The notes under the pieces: model-generated
Database searches by the model: none
What the model was told of the DNA's origin: nothing
Seen by the model: only the letters and a program-made list of their open reading frames with translations
NCBI RefSeq assembly: GCF_000231055.2
Contig: NZ_CM001466.1
Span: 2,835,768 to 2,899,767 of the forward strand
Source: Saccharomonospora azurea NA-128
GTDB taxonomy: Bacteria; Actinomycetota; Actinomycetes; Mycobacteriales; Pseudonocardiaceae
Reading direction: 5' to 3'
DNA: 64,000 nt
Translations under genes and position numbers: made by a program
Shown: piece by piece, positions 43,809 to 51,776 of the stretch
Position numbering within the stretch: position 1 is the first letter of the stretch
Layout: each line of letters opens with the position of its first letter

Positions 43809-45179
43809 ATGAGCCAAGCGCAGAAGTCCGGCGGTGGCCGGTCGCGGTCGAGCCGGAACAAGGCAGCCGGGTCGTCGGCGGCGGCGTCCAAGTCGTCGGC
43901 CGGACCGCAGTCGATCCGCAGGGTCGCGATCGTCGGCGCCAACCGCATCCCGTTCGCCCGCTCGAACGGCCCCTACTCCGACGCGTCCAACCAGGACATG
44001 CTCACCGCCGCCCTCGACGGCCTGGTCAGCCGGTTCTCCCTGCAGAACGAGCAGATCGGCGAGTTCACCGCCGGTGCGGTGCTGAAGCACTCCCGAGACT
44101 TCAACCTCGCCCGCGAGGTCGTGCTGGGCAGCGCGCTGTCTCCCACCACCCCGGCCTCGGACGTGCAGATGGCGTGCGGCACCGGCCTGCAGGCCATCGT
44201 CAACGTCGCCAACAAGATCGCGCTGGGCCAGATCGACTCCGCCATCGCGGGAGGCGTGGACACCACGAGCGACGCGCCGCTGGCCGTGAACGACCGGCTG
44301 CGCCGACTGCTCGTGAAGCTCAACGCGGCGAAGTCCGCCGGTGAGCGGGTGAAGATCCTCTCCAAGATCCGCCCGGGCCACATCGTGCCGGAGATCCCGC
44401 GCAACGCCGAGCCGCGCACCGGACTCTCCATGGGCGAGCACGCGGCGTTGACCGCCAAGGCGTGGGACATCACGCGCGCCGAGCAGGACGAGCTCGCGGC
44501 GACCAGCCACCACCGTCTCGCCGCGGCGTACGAGCAGGGTTTCTTCGACGACCTCCTCACGCCGTACCTCGGCCTCACTCGTGACCAGAACCTGCGCCCC
44601 GACTCGTCGCCGGAGAAGCTCGCCAAGCTCAAGCCCGTCTTCGGCGGCGCCGACGGCACGATGACGGCGGGCAACTCGACGCCGCTGTCCGACGGCGCGT
44701 CCGTCGTCCTGCTCGCCACGGAGGAGTGGGCCAAGGAGCACAACCTGCCCGTGCTGGCGTACCTGACGCTCGCGCAGACCGCCGCCGTGGACTACGTGCA
44801 CGGCGACGAGGGGCTGCTCATGGCACCCGCCTACGCGGTGCCGCGCCTGCTCGACAAGGCCGGTCTGACACTGGCCGACTTCGACTTCTACGAGATCCAC
44901 GAGGCGTTCGCCTCCCAGGTGCTCGCCACGCTGAAGGCCTGGGAGGACCCGCAGTTCGCCAAGTCCCGGCTGGGCCGGGACGAGCCGCTGGGCAGCATCG
45001 ACCGCGCGAAGCTCAACGTCAACGGGTCCTCACTCGCCGCGGGCCACCCGTTCGCGGCGACGGGCGGCCGCATCGTCGGCACCCTCGCCAAGCTCCTGGC
45101 GGAGAAGGGGTCGGGCCGCGGCCTGATCTCCATCTGCGCCGCGGGCGGTCAGGGCATCACCGCGATCCTGGAGCGGTAG
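43809..45179 (+). CDS. fadA2: Acetyl-CoA acetyltransferase (thiolase), FadA2 type
   Basis: A 456-residue thiolase for the last, cleaving step of beta-oxidation. After a 35-residue Ser/Lys-rich lead, the fold is complete: nucleophile C123 in QMACGTGLQAI, EIHEAFASQVLATL, the catalytic histidine in NGSSLAAGHPFAATGGR, and the second cysteine in ISICAAGGQG. The FIVGANRIPFAR-type opening matches FadA2/FadI thiolases. Divergent from fabG4 and, in mycobacteria, next to the same genes. A strong terminator follows. Confidence 0.93.
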   Translation: MSQAQKSGGGRSRSSRNKAAGSSAAASKSSAGPQSIRRVAIVGANRIPFARSNGPYSDASNQDMLTAALDGLVSRFSLQNEQIGEFTAGAVLKHSRDFNLAREVVLGSALSPTTPASDVQMACGTGLQAIVNVANKIALGQIDSAIAGGVDTTSDAPLAVNDRLRRLLVKLNAAKSAGERVKILSKIRPGHIVPEIPRNAEPRTGLSMGEHAALTAKAWDITRAEQDELAATSHHRLAAAYEQGFFDDLLTPYLGLTRDQNLRPDSSPEKLAKLKPVFGGADGTMTAGNSTPLSDGASVVLLATEEWAKEHNLPVLAYLTLAQTAAVDYVHGDEGLLMAPAYAVPRLLDKAGLTLADFDFYEIHEAFASQVLATLKAWEDPQFAKSRLGRDEPLGSIDRAKLNVNGSSLAAGHPFAATGGRIVGTLAKLLAEKGSGRGLISICAAGGQGITAILER

Positions 45180-45201
45180 CAACCCGCCGGGAACCGACCA
45201 C

Positions 45202-45245
45202 CGCAGAGGGCCGTCCTCACCACCCGGTGGGGGCGGCCCTCTGCG
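45202..45245 (+). terminator. Terminator after fadA2
   Basis: CGCAGAGGGCCG (45202-45213) and CGGCCCTCTGCG (45234-45245) form a perfect 12-bp stem with a 20-base loop that contains CACC/GGTG. No T-run. Confidence 0.75.
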
Positions 45246-45314
45246 CTGTCGTGGCGCCCGTTCGCGCTGATCACAGACCCGGCGTCGACCGGTGAGCGCT
45301 CTTACGCTGAACCT

Positions 45315-46286
45315 ATGCCTCACACGGACGGCACCGTCGCTGTCCGCGCTCGCGGTGTGGTGAAGACCTACGGCTCCACCCGAGCGCTGGCCGGCGTCGA
45401 CCTCGACATCCCCACCGGACAAGTCCTCGGACTGCTCGGGCCCAACGGGGCGGGCAAGACCACGATGGTGCGCATCCTCACCACGCTCCTCAGACCGGAC
45501 GCGGGCGAGGCGATGGTGGCGGGCCACGACGTGCTCACCGAACCCGACGCCGTGCGGCAGAACATCGGCCTGTCCGGCCAGTACGCGGCCGTGGACGAGA
45601 ACCTCACCGGCGCCGAGAACCTCTACCTGATCGGGAGGCTGTACGGGCTGTCGAAGCGACGCGCCAAGGAACGCGCCCGCGAACTGCTCGACCGCTTCGC
45701 CCTCACCGACGCCGCCGACCGGTCGGCCAAGGGCTACTCGGGCGGCATGCGCAGGAGGTTGGACCTCGCCGGCGCGCTCGTGGCCGAGCCGCGGGTCGTG
45801 GTGCTCGACGAACCGACCACCGGTCTCGACCCCCGAGGCAGGCTCGGGATGTGGGAGGTCATCGAGCAGCTCGTCGCCACCGGAGCGACGGTGCTCCTCA
45901 CCACCCAGTACCTGGAGGAGGCCGACCGCCTCGCCGACACGATCGTCGTCATCGACCGGGGCCAGGTCATCGCGCGCGGCACCGCCGACGAACTCAAGGG
46001 CCGGATCGGCGGTGAACGGCTCGAACTCGTCGTGGGTGAGGACACCGACGTCGAACCGGTGGTCCGCGTGCTCAAGGAGGTCGGCACGAGCGAACCGGTG
46101 CTCGACGAGCACACCCGCAGCGTCTCGGTGTTCGTCGACACCGGCGCGAGTGCGCTTGTGGAGGCGCTGCGCAAGCTCGACTCCCGCGACGTCGCGCTCG
46201 CCGACGTCGCCCTGCACCGCCCCACCCTGGACGACGTCTTCCTGTCGCTGACCGGCCGCGCCACCGAGGAGGACCCGACACCATGA
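45315..46286 (+). CDS. ABC exporter ATP-binding protein, DrrA family
   Basis: A 323-residue ATPase. Walker A is GPNGAGKTT (about 42-50), the signature is YSGGMRRRLDLAGAL, Walker B is VVVLDEPTTGLDP, and the switch is LLTTQYLEEADRL. The C-terminal 100 residues (GGERLELVVGEDTDV to the LDDVFLSLTG end) form the DrrA-type extension. Relatives in antibiotic producers export daunorubicin and similar drugs. The actual cargo is unknown, and no biosynthetic genes are adjacent. It overlaps the permease gene by 4 bp (ATGA). Confidence 0.9.
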   Translation: MPHTDGTVAVRARGVVKTYGSTRALAGVDLDIPTGQVLGLLGPNGAGKTTMVRILTTLLRPDAGEAMVAGHDVLTEPDAVRQNIGLSGQYAAVDENLTGAENLYLIGRLYGLSKRRAKERARELLDRFALTDAADRSAKGYSGGMRRRLDLAGALVAEPRVVVLDEPTTGLDPRGRLGMWEVIEQLVATGATVLLTTQYLEEADRLADTIVVIDRGQVIARGTADELKGRIGGERLELVVGEDTDVEPVVRVLKEVGTSEPVLDEHTRSVSVFVDTGASALVEALRKLDSRDVALADVALHRPTLDDVFLSLTGRATEEDPTP

Positions 46287-47092
46287 ACGCCGCCAAGGTC
46301 ATGTCCGACTCGGCCGTCATCACCTGGCGCAACGTGATGAACGTGCGCCGCAACCCCGACTGGCTGCTCGGCGCGACCGCGTTCCCGATCATGTTCGTGC
46401 TGCTGTTCGCGTACGTGTTCGGCAACGCCATCGGCGGCGCGGGCGGAGGCGGCGCGAGCTACCGCGAGTTCCTGATCGCCGGGATCTTCGCGCAGACCGT
46501 CGCGTTCAACTCGTCCTACACCGTCATCGGGTTCGCCAACGACCTGCAGAAGGGCATCATCGACCGGTTCCGTTCACTGCCCATGTCGCGGCTCGCGGTG
46601 CTCGTCGGCCGCACCACCGCCGACCAGGTGCTCAGCGTCGTGGTGCTGCTGGTCATGACGGTGTGCGGCCTCCTCATCGGCTGGCGCATCCACAGCGGGT
46701 TCGTCGACGCGCTGCTCGGCTACCTCATGATCCTGCTGTTCGCGTTCGCCCTGTCGTGGGTCGGCGCGTACATCGGCCTGGTCGCGCGCAGCGTCGAGGT
46801 CGCCAACAGCGCGGGCCTCATCTGGATGTTCCCGCTGACCTTCATCTCGTCGGCGTTCGTGCCGCAGGAGAGTCTGCCGGGTGTGCTGGGCAGCATCGCC
46901 GACTGGAACCCGTTCACCGCCGCGGTCAACGCCACCCGGCGCCTGTTCGGCAACGAGAGCCCGGCAGGCTGGCCGGAGCCCTCCGGCTGGCCCGCCGAGA
47001 ACGCCGCTCTCTACGCGATCCTCAGTTGCGTCGTCATCATCGCGATCTTCGCGCCACTGGCGACGGCGCGCTACAGCCGCGTCTCCACCTGA
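46283..47092 (+). CDS. ABC-2 type exporter permease, DrrB family
   Basis: A 269-residue membrane protein with six helices of the ABC-2 type. It has the DrrB pattern NVRRNPDWLLGATAFPIMFVLLF (in part), the FLIAGIFAQTVAF segment, GFANDLQKGIIDRFRSLPMSR as the coupling helix, and FISSAFVPQESLPG near the end. It forms the channel for the ATPase encoded just upstream. It ends 6 bp before the convergent DoxX gene. Confidence 0.9.
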   Translation: MNAAKVMSDSAVITWRNVMNVRRNPDWLLGATAFPIMFVLLFAYVFGNAIGGAGGGGASYREFLIAGIFAQTVAFNSSYTVIGFANDLQKGIIDRFRSLPMSRLAVLVGRTTADQVLSVVVLLVMTVCGLLIGWRIHSGFVDALLGYLMILLFAFALSWVGAYIGLVARSVEVANSAGLIWMFPLTFISSAFVPQESLPGVLGSIADWNPFTAAVNATRRLFGNESPAGWPEPSGWPAENAALYAILSCVVIIAIFAPLATARYSRVST

Positions 47093-47097
47093 GCCGG

Positions 47098-47886
47098 TCA
47101 GTGCGTCAGCGACGCCTTCCACGCCTGCTTGCCGTGCTTGTCGCGCCCCTTGCCCTTCGCGGTCTTCTTCACGGCCGCCGCCGACGTCGGCAGCGCCATC
47201 CCCTTCGCGGCCTTCTTCGCCGCCTTCGCCGCCTTGCCCTTGCCCTTCGCGGTGCCCGCGACCATGCCGGAGGCCTTACCGGCCTTCGCGCCCGCCACGG
47301 TGCCCACCTTCGCGGCCTTGGCGGCGGCCTTCTCGGTGGCCAGACTCGTCCTGGTGGCGGCCATCCCGGCCTTGCGCTGCATCGCACCGGCCGCGCCCTG
47401 CACCTGGTGGGTCGCCCCCTCGGCCGCGTGGCGGGCGCGCCACCCGAGTGACGGCTTGCCGCCCGTGTCGACGACCGCGAGCAGGAGACCACCGGCCAGA
47501 CCGGCGTTCTTGAGAAACTCGATCAGCTGCTCCTGACGCTTCTCCGGGTCCTTCTCCTCCCAAAACGCGTGCGCGGCGAGCGTGGTCGGCACCAGGCTCG
47601 TCAGCAGCATGGCCGACGCGACCCGAGGAAGGACGCCGAGCGACAGCATGGCGCCCGCGGCGATCTTCACGGCGGCGTCCACCTGCACCATCGTCACCGG
47701 GTCGCCGGGTAGTGATCCGGCGGACTCGGCGGATTCCCCGGCCTTGCGCCTCACCGTCTTCTCGGCGGCCTTGTCGAGGAACGGCTTGGCGACCGCGATG
47801 TGGCCTTCCTTCTGCCGCAGCATGTTGACGCCGCCCATGATGAAGATCGAGGCGAGGAGTGGCCGTGCCACCCGACGGAGAATCAT
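47098..47886 (-). CDS. DoxX-family membrane protein with Lys/Ala-rich, histone-H1-like tail
   Basis: A 262-residue protein. Residues about 1-150 match DoxX: MILRRVARPLLASIFIMGGV, VDAAVKIAAGAMLSLGVLPR, TSLVPTTLAAHAFW, and FLKNAGLAGGLLLAVVD, four membrane segments. Residues about 165-262 are almost free of acidic residues and full of AAK, KAAK and GKGK repeats like histone H1 or HU/Lsr2 tails. DoxX proteins sit in the membrane and have been tied to redox and thiol stress in mycobacteria. The basic tail could bind DNA, RNA or anionic lipid at the membrane; this is inference. Confidence 0.82.
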   Translation of the reverse strand: MILRRVARPLLASIFIMGGVNMLRQKEGHIAVAKPFLDKAAEKTVRRKAGESAESAGSLPGDPVTMVQVDAAVKIAAGAMLSLGVLPRVASAMLLTSLVPTTLAAHAFWEEKDPEKRQEQLIEFLKNAGLAGGLLLAVVDTGGKPSLGWRARHAAEGATHQVQGAAGAMQRKAGMAATRTSLATEKAAAKAAKVGTVAGAKAGKASGMVAGTAKGKGKAAKAAKKAAKGMALPTSAAAVKKTAKGKGRDKHGKQAWKASLTH

Positions 47887-47954
47887 GAGACCTCCTAGTT
47901 CGAAGTCCGGTCGTGGGAACTCACCGTCAGGTAGCTACCCACTCCCGACCGTCT

Positions 47955-49028
47955 TCATCCGTGCCGAGGGCGCCGAGGACTCAGTGGGTACGACCTAGGC
48001 AGGGTGAACCCTCGCTCGGCCGCCACCTCCCGCAGCCGATCCGGGTAGTCGGTGATGATCCCGTCCACCCCGTCGTCGACGAGCTTGTGCATGGTGGCCT
48101 TGTCGTTCACCGTCCACGGCACGACCTCGATCCCCGCCGCGTGCGCCTCGGCGACCAGCTCCCTCGTCGTGAAGGGCACGTAGTCGTCGTCGCCGACGGC
48201 CCCGCCCTGCGGGTTGCCGTGCACCGGGGACAGCGCCGACGCCCCGAAGGACGACACCGCCCGCACCGGGCTCCCGCCGAAGTCGTCGATGTCGAGACCA
48301 CCGAGCCAGGGCGACTTCCCGGGCTGTCCGACCTCCAGGAACTCCGGCTGGGTCAACGCCACCACGGGCAGCCACGGTGCCTTGCGCCGCACCTGCATCA
48401 GCGCGCCCCAGTCGAAGCTCTGGATCGTCACGTTCCGGGCGAAGCCGGAGCGGGCGACCTCGCGGACGACCCGGTCGACGAACCGTTCCCGCGGCGCGGT
48501 CTCGTGCGGGGCCGCCGCCTCGACCTTGGTCTCGATGTTGAACTTCACCGCGTGGGCGCCGTGTCTGCGGACGAGCCGGAACAGCTCCGCCAGCGTCGGC
48601 ATCCTCGCGCCCGGCGACAACTCCTGGCGTGGGTGGTCCGGCAGCCGTTGCGACCCGCAGTCCAGCGTGCGCACCTGCGCGAACGTGAGGTCCTTGATGA
48701 AGGAGCCGACGTACGGGTACTGCGGGTCGCCCGGCCACGCGGGACGCGTGTCCCGGCACTTCGCCCCACTGATCCGACGGTCGTGTGTGATGACGTCGCG
48801 CCCGTCGCGGGTGATCTGGATGTCCAGCTCCAGAGTGGTGACGCCCAGCTCCAGCGCGCGGGAGAACGCCGCGAGCGTGCCCTCCACGGTCAGTCCGACC
48901 CCGCCCCGGTGAGCCTGAATGTCGAAGTGCGCGCGATGCGGGTGGGCTGCCGCCGGAGTGCCGAGGGTGCCCGCGAGCGCAGTCACCAGGACGGTCACCA
49001 GGGCCGCCCGGATACGTCGTCGCACCAT
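47955..49028 (-). CDS. Secreted glycerophosphodiester phosphodiesterase
   Basis: A 357-residue GDPD enzyme with an N-terminal signal peptide (RRRIRAALVTVLVTALAGTL, cleavage after PAAA). The catalytic motif is QAHRGGVGLTVEGTL with the H-R-G, then LELDIQITRDG with acidic metal ligands, ITHDRRIS, and a C-terminal VVPWTVND. It releases glycerol 3-phosphate and an alcohol from phospholipid head groups outside the cell. The start is at the ATG preceded by GGGAGG about 9 bases upstream; the frame could extend further, but only through the intergenic region. Confidence 0.88.
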   Translation of the reverse strand: MVRRRIRAALVTVLVTALAGTLGTPAAAHPHRAHFDIQAHRGGVGLTVEGTLAAFSRALELGVTTLELDIQITRDGRDVITHDRRISGAKCRDTRPAWPGDPQYPYVGSFIKDLTFAQVRTLDCGSQRLPDHPRQELSPGARMPTLAELFRLVRRHGAHAVKFNIETKVEAAAPHETAPRERFVDRVVREVARSGFARNVTIQSFDWGALMQVRRKAPWLPVVALTQPEFLEVGQPGKSPWLGGLDIDDFGGSPVRAVSSFGASALSPVHGNPQGGAVGDDDYVPFTTRELVAEAHAAGIEVVPWTVNDKATMHKLVDDGVDGIITDYPDRLREVAAERGFTLPRSYPLSPRRPRHG

Positions 49029-49401
49029 GTGATCCACCTCCCGCAGTACCGTCGCACGGCAGGGTGACGAGCGGGAGAACCGCGCGCGAACGCGACACAT
49101 GCGGCACCCACACGAAGCCCCCGAATGTGTGATCCACACTACATAGAGGTTTGGATGTAACGCAGCCGAGACTCGGCTCGATAGACCCGGTGACCCCGTG
49201 ATGCTGGCGGACCCCCGACCTGGCAGCATCACGGGGTTTCCAATTGTCCGGACCAGGTCGTCACCTGTCTCGTCCTTTTTCAGGTCTGAACCACTCGGTC
49301 CAACCGCGCGAGGTCCCACACGACCGCCCTCAGGGACGGGCCGCAGGGAAGTGGTGCCAACATTGAGTCGTCGGAATACCTCACTCGGTAGGGTCGTCTC
49401 G
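49029..49401. other. 373-bp divergent gap with palindrome and an orphan terminator hairpin
   Basis: It lies between GDPD (minus) and the septum-formation gene (plus). It holds GTGTG-ATC-CACAC (49127-49139), a likely operator for the GDPD promoter; GCCGAG-A-CTCGGC near 49164-49176; and the hairpin at 49194-49236. A second small stem, CAGGT-CGTC-ACCTG, is followed by CCTTTTT near 49275. No coding frame is convincing, although the frame of the septum gene is open from 49198. Confidence 0.55.
49194..49236 (+). terminator. Orphan terminator-like hairpin upstream of the septum-formation gene
   Basis: CCCCGTGATGCTG (49194-49206) pairs perfectly with CAGCATCACGGGG (49224-49236), a 13-bp stem with a 17-base loop, followed by TTT. 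No plus-strand gene precedes it, so it would end a leader RNA or a small RNA started between 49029 and 49190. Confidence 0.65.
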
Positions 49402-50292
49402 ATGTCCAGACAGGGGTTAGTGCTCGCAGGGGCCGCGCTGATGGTCGCGGTGACCGTGACGTCGTGCGTCACCGAGGTGGACGGCACCGCCGCGCCACCC
49501 ACCACGCACGCGGCGGCGGGTCACACCGAGACACCGTCGCCCAGCCCGACCTCCCCGTCGGACACACCCGCGCCCACGGACGACGGCATCGCGGCACCGG
49601 GCCAGTGCGTCGACGGCAACGATCCCGCCCCCGTCGACTGCGAGGACCCGCACACCGTGGAGATCACGGCGAGCGGGTCGTTCGGCGGCGCGATGGCCGA
49701 GGAGCCGCCCGGCCGCGACGAGGTCTTCGCCGCCGTGTTCCCCTCCTGCCGGCAGGAGGCCGCCGACTACCTCGGGAGCTCCGACTTCGACCTCACCACC
49801 CTGTCCGCGTGGCTGCTGTGGGCGGGAGAGGAGGCCTGGGACCGCGGCGAGCGCTGGTACCGCTGCGGCGTCGTCGAGCTCGACAAGGCCAACAAGGCGA
49901 AGCAGCGCACCGGCTCGATCCGCAACGCGTTGCGCGGTGACGGCGTCCACGCCCACCGCCTGTGTTCGCTGACCGCGCCCTCGGAGGAGTCGCCGTCCCC
50001 GACGCCGTGCGACCGGCCGCACCGTGGCGAGGCGGTGGCGCTGGTGCCGATGGGCGAGCGCTCCGACCCCATCCCCAGCGAGCAGGACTTCCACGCCGCC
50101 GCGAAGGAGGCGTGCGACGACGCCGTCGTCGACTACCTCGGCGCGCCACGCGACGACGTGGCGGCCGCCTGGCGCTGGCCCGACGAGGGCGCCTGGAAGC
50201 AGGGGTTCACCAACCTCACGTGCTACCTGCAGACCGACAAGCCGGTCACGGCCTCGCTGCGGGGCGTCAAGAGCAGCCCGCTCCCGCGGTGA
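49402..50292 (+). CDS. Septum-formation-family lipoprotein
   Basis: A 296-residue protein with a lipoprotein signal (lipidated C22 in VTVTSCVTEVDG), a Thr/Ser/Pro-rich linker (about 35-65), and two tandem copies of the septum-formation domain. Each copy has a PGQCVDGNDPAPVDCEDPHTVE-like opening (quoted in part; second copy SPTPCDRPHRGEAVALV), a conserved cysteine pair and an ALYLG-type segment (DYLGSSDF, DYLGAPRD). The family is named after an actinobacterial protein needed for septation; mechanism unknown. It should sit on the outer face of the membrane. Confidence 0.82.
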   Translation: MSRQGLVLAGAALMVAVTVTSCVTEVDGTAAPPTTHAAAGHTETPSPSPTSPSDTPAPTDDGIAAPGQCVDGNDPAPVDCEDPHTVEITASGSFGGAMAEEPPGRDEVFAAVFPSCRQEAADYLGSSDFDLTTLSAWLLWAGEEAWDRGERWYRCGVVELDKANKAKQRTGSIRNALRGDGVHAHRLCSLTAPSEESPSPTPCDRPHRGEAVALVPMGERSDPIPSEQDFHAAAKEACDDAVVDYLGAPRDDVAAAWRWPDEGAWKQGFTNLTCYLQTDKPVTASLRGVKSSPLPR

Positions 50293-50360
50293 TCGGAGCG
50301 ACCGCGGAAAGATCGGAACTAGTTCTTTGCAGCGCGCGCTCCGCGGTCTAGCGTGCCCGC

Positions 50361-51662
50361 ATGTCGAACGACACGCGCCACGACGACGTGGCGAACGATG
50401 TCCCGCAGGGTTGGCGGGAACGCCTGCGCCAGATCGGGCCGGGCATCATGGCTGCGGCGACCGGCGTCGGTGCGGGCGACCTGGTCGCCACGATGGTCGC
50501 GGGATCGCGCTACGGGTACACGCTGCTGTGGGCAGTGCTCCTGGGGACGATCTTCAAACTCGCGCTCGGTGAGGCCGTCGGCCGCTGGCACCTCGCCTCC
50601 GGGCAGACCCTGCTGTCGGGCTGGCGGACGCTCGGCCGGTGGGTGCTCGTCTACTTCGGCGCCTACGCGCTCGTCTGGGGTTTCGTCTACGGCGCCACCG
50701 CGATGTCGGCCTCCGGGCTGCCGCTGAACGCGCTCATGCCGGGCCTGTCGGTGCGGTACTGGGCGATGATCTGCGGAGTCGTCGGTTTCGCGCTCGTGTG
50801 GTTCGGGCGCTACGCCGTCATCGAGAAGATCATGACGGTGCTCGTCGGCGTCATGTTCGTGACGGTCGTGGGCACCGCGGTGCTCGTGGCGCCGAACCTC
50901 CTCGACGCGGGCAAGGGACTCGTGCCCTCGCTGCCCGACGGGTCGCTGGTGTACGTCCTCGGCCTGGTCGGCGGGGTCGGCGGCACCATCACCATGGCGG
51001 CGTACGGCTACTGGACCATCGCCAAGGGCTGGCACACGCCGCGCTGGATGCCCATGATGCGGCTCGACAACGCCGTCGGCTACGTCACCACCGGCGTGTT
51101 CGTGATCGCCATGCTCGTCGTCGGCTCGGAACTGCTGTTCAACCAGGAGATCGTGTCCGGCGACGCGGGCCTGCTCTACCTGGGCGACGCGCTCGCACAG
51201 GACTACGGGCAGTGGGCGCGCATCCCGTTCCTCATCGGCTTCTTCGCCGTGTCGTTCACGTCCCTGATCGGCGTGTGGAACGGCGTGAGCCTGCTGTTCG
51301 CCGACTGGTGGCGCACGTGGCGGCTGCCCCGGCACGTGAAGGGAGAAGCGCAGGCCGACCTCGACGACTACGAGCGCAAGGCCGGCGAACACAGCCCCGT
51401 GTTCCGCGGCTACCTCGTGTGGTTGACGTTCCCGCCGATGGCACTGCTCTTCCTCGACCGGCCGTTCCAGCTGACCGTGGCCTACGGTGCGCTGGGCGCG
51501 CTGTTCATGCCGTTCCTCGCGGGCACGCTGCTGGTGCTGCTGAACTCCCGCCGCGTGGTGCCGCAGGGCCGGTCTCGCTGGGTGTCGAACACGCTGCTCA
51601 CGCTGTGCCTCGCCCTGTTCGCCTACCTGGCGGTCGACGAGCTCGTCGGCCTGTTCGAGTGA
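50361..51662 (+). CDS. Nramp-family transporter lacking the canonical metal-site motifs
   Basis: A 433-residue membrane protein with 11 predicted helices and the Nramp outline: IGPGIMAAATGVGAGDLVATM in helix 1, GEAVGRWHLASGQTLL, VWFGRYAVIEKIMTVLVGVM, and the helix-6 region GTITMAAYGYWTIAKGW. True Mn/Fe transporters have DPGN in helix 1 and MPH in helix 6. Here these read AGDL and MAAY, so manganese or iron transport is unlikely. Relatives without these motifs carry other divalent ions or unknown substrates. A strong hairpin terminator follows. Confidence 0.85.
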   Translation: MSNDTRHDDVANDVPQGWRERLRQIGPGIMAAATGVGAGDLVATMVAGSRYGYTLLWAVLLGTIFKLALGEAVGRWHLASGQTLLSGWRTLGRWVLVYFGAYALVWGFVYGATAMSASGLPLNALMPGLSVRYWAMICGVVGFALVWFGRYAVIEKIMTVLVGVMFVTVVGTAVLVAPNLLDAGKGLVPSLPDGSLVYVLGLVGGVGGTITMAAYGYWTIAKGWHTPRWMPMMRLDNAVGYVTTGVFVIAMLVVGSELLFNQEIVSGDAGLLYLGDALAQDYGQWARIPFLIGFFAVSFTSLIGVWNGVSLLFADWWRTWRLPRHVKGEAQADLDDYERKAGEHSPVFRGYLVWLTFPPMALLFLDRPFQLTVAYGALGALFMPFLAGTLLVLLNSRRVVPQGRSRWVSNTLLTLCLALFAYLAVDELVGLFE

Positions 51663-51701
51663 GCGTCGTGGGCACGTCCACGTGACGGAGCCGCAGACGC
51701 C

Positions 51702-51739
51702 GGAAGGCCGCCTTCGCACAGAGCGAACGGCGGCCTTCC
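51702..51739. terminator. Bidirectional terminator between the Nramp and pckG genes
   Basis: GGAAGGCCGCC (51702-51712) and GGCGGCCTTCC (51729-51739) pair perfectly. Inside, TTCGC/GCGAA extends the stem to 16 bp with a single bulged C and a 5-base loop. Confidence 0.85.
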
Positions 51740-51776
51740 GGGCAGGTTCGGCGCGACCTCGGCCGAGTCAGCCGAG

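Noticed and set aside
40773..47092. An antibiotic gene cluster because of the DrrAB-like exporter and FabG/thiolase genes
   Set aside because: No polyketide, peptide or tailoring enzymes are present, and the FabG4/FadA2/HtdX set is a conserved fatty-acid locus.
50293..50360. A riboswitch or manganese sensor upstream of the Nramp gene
   Set aside because: The gap is only 68 bp and I see no conserved structure.
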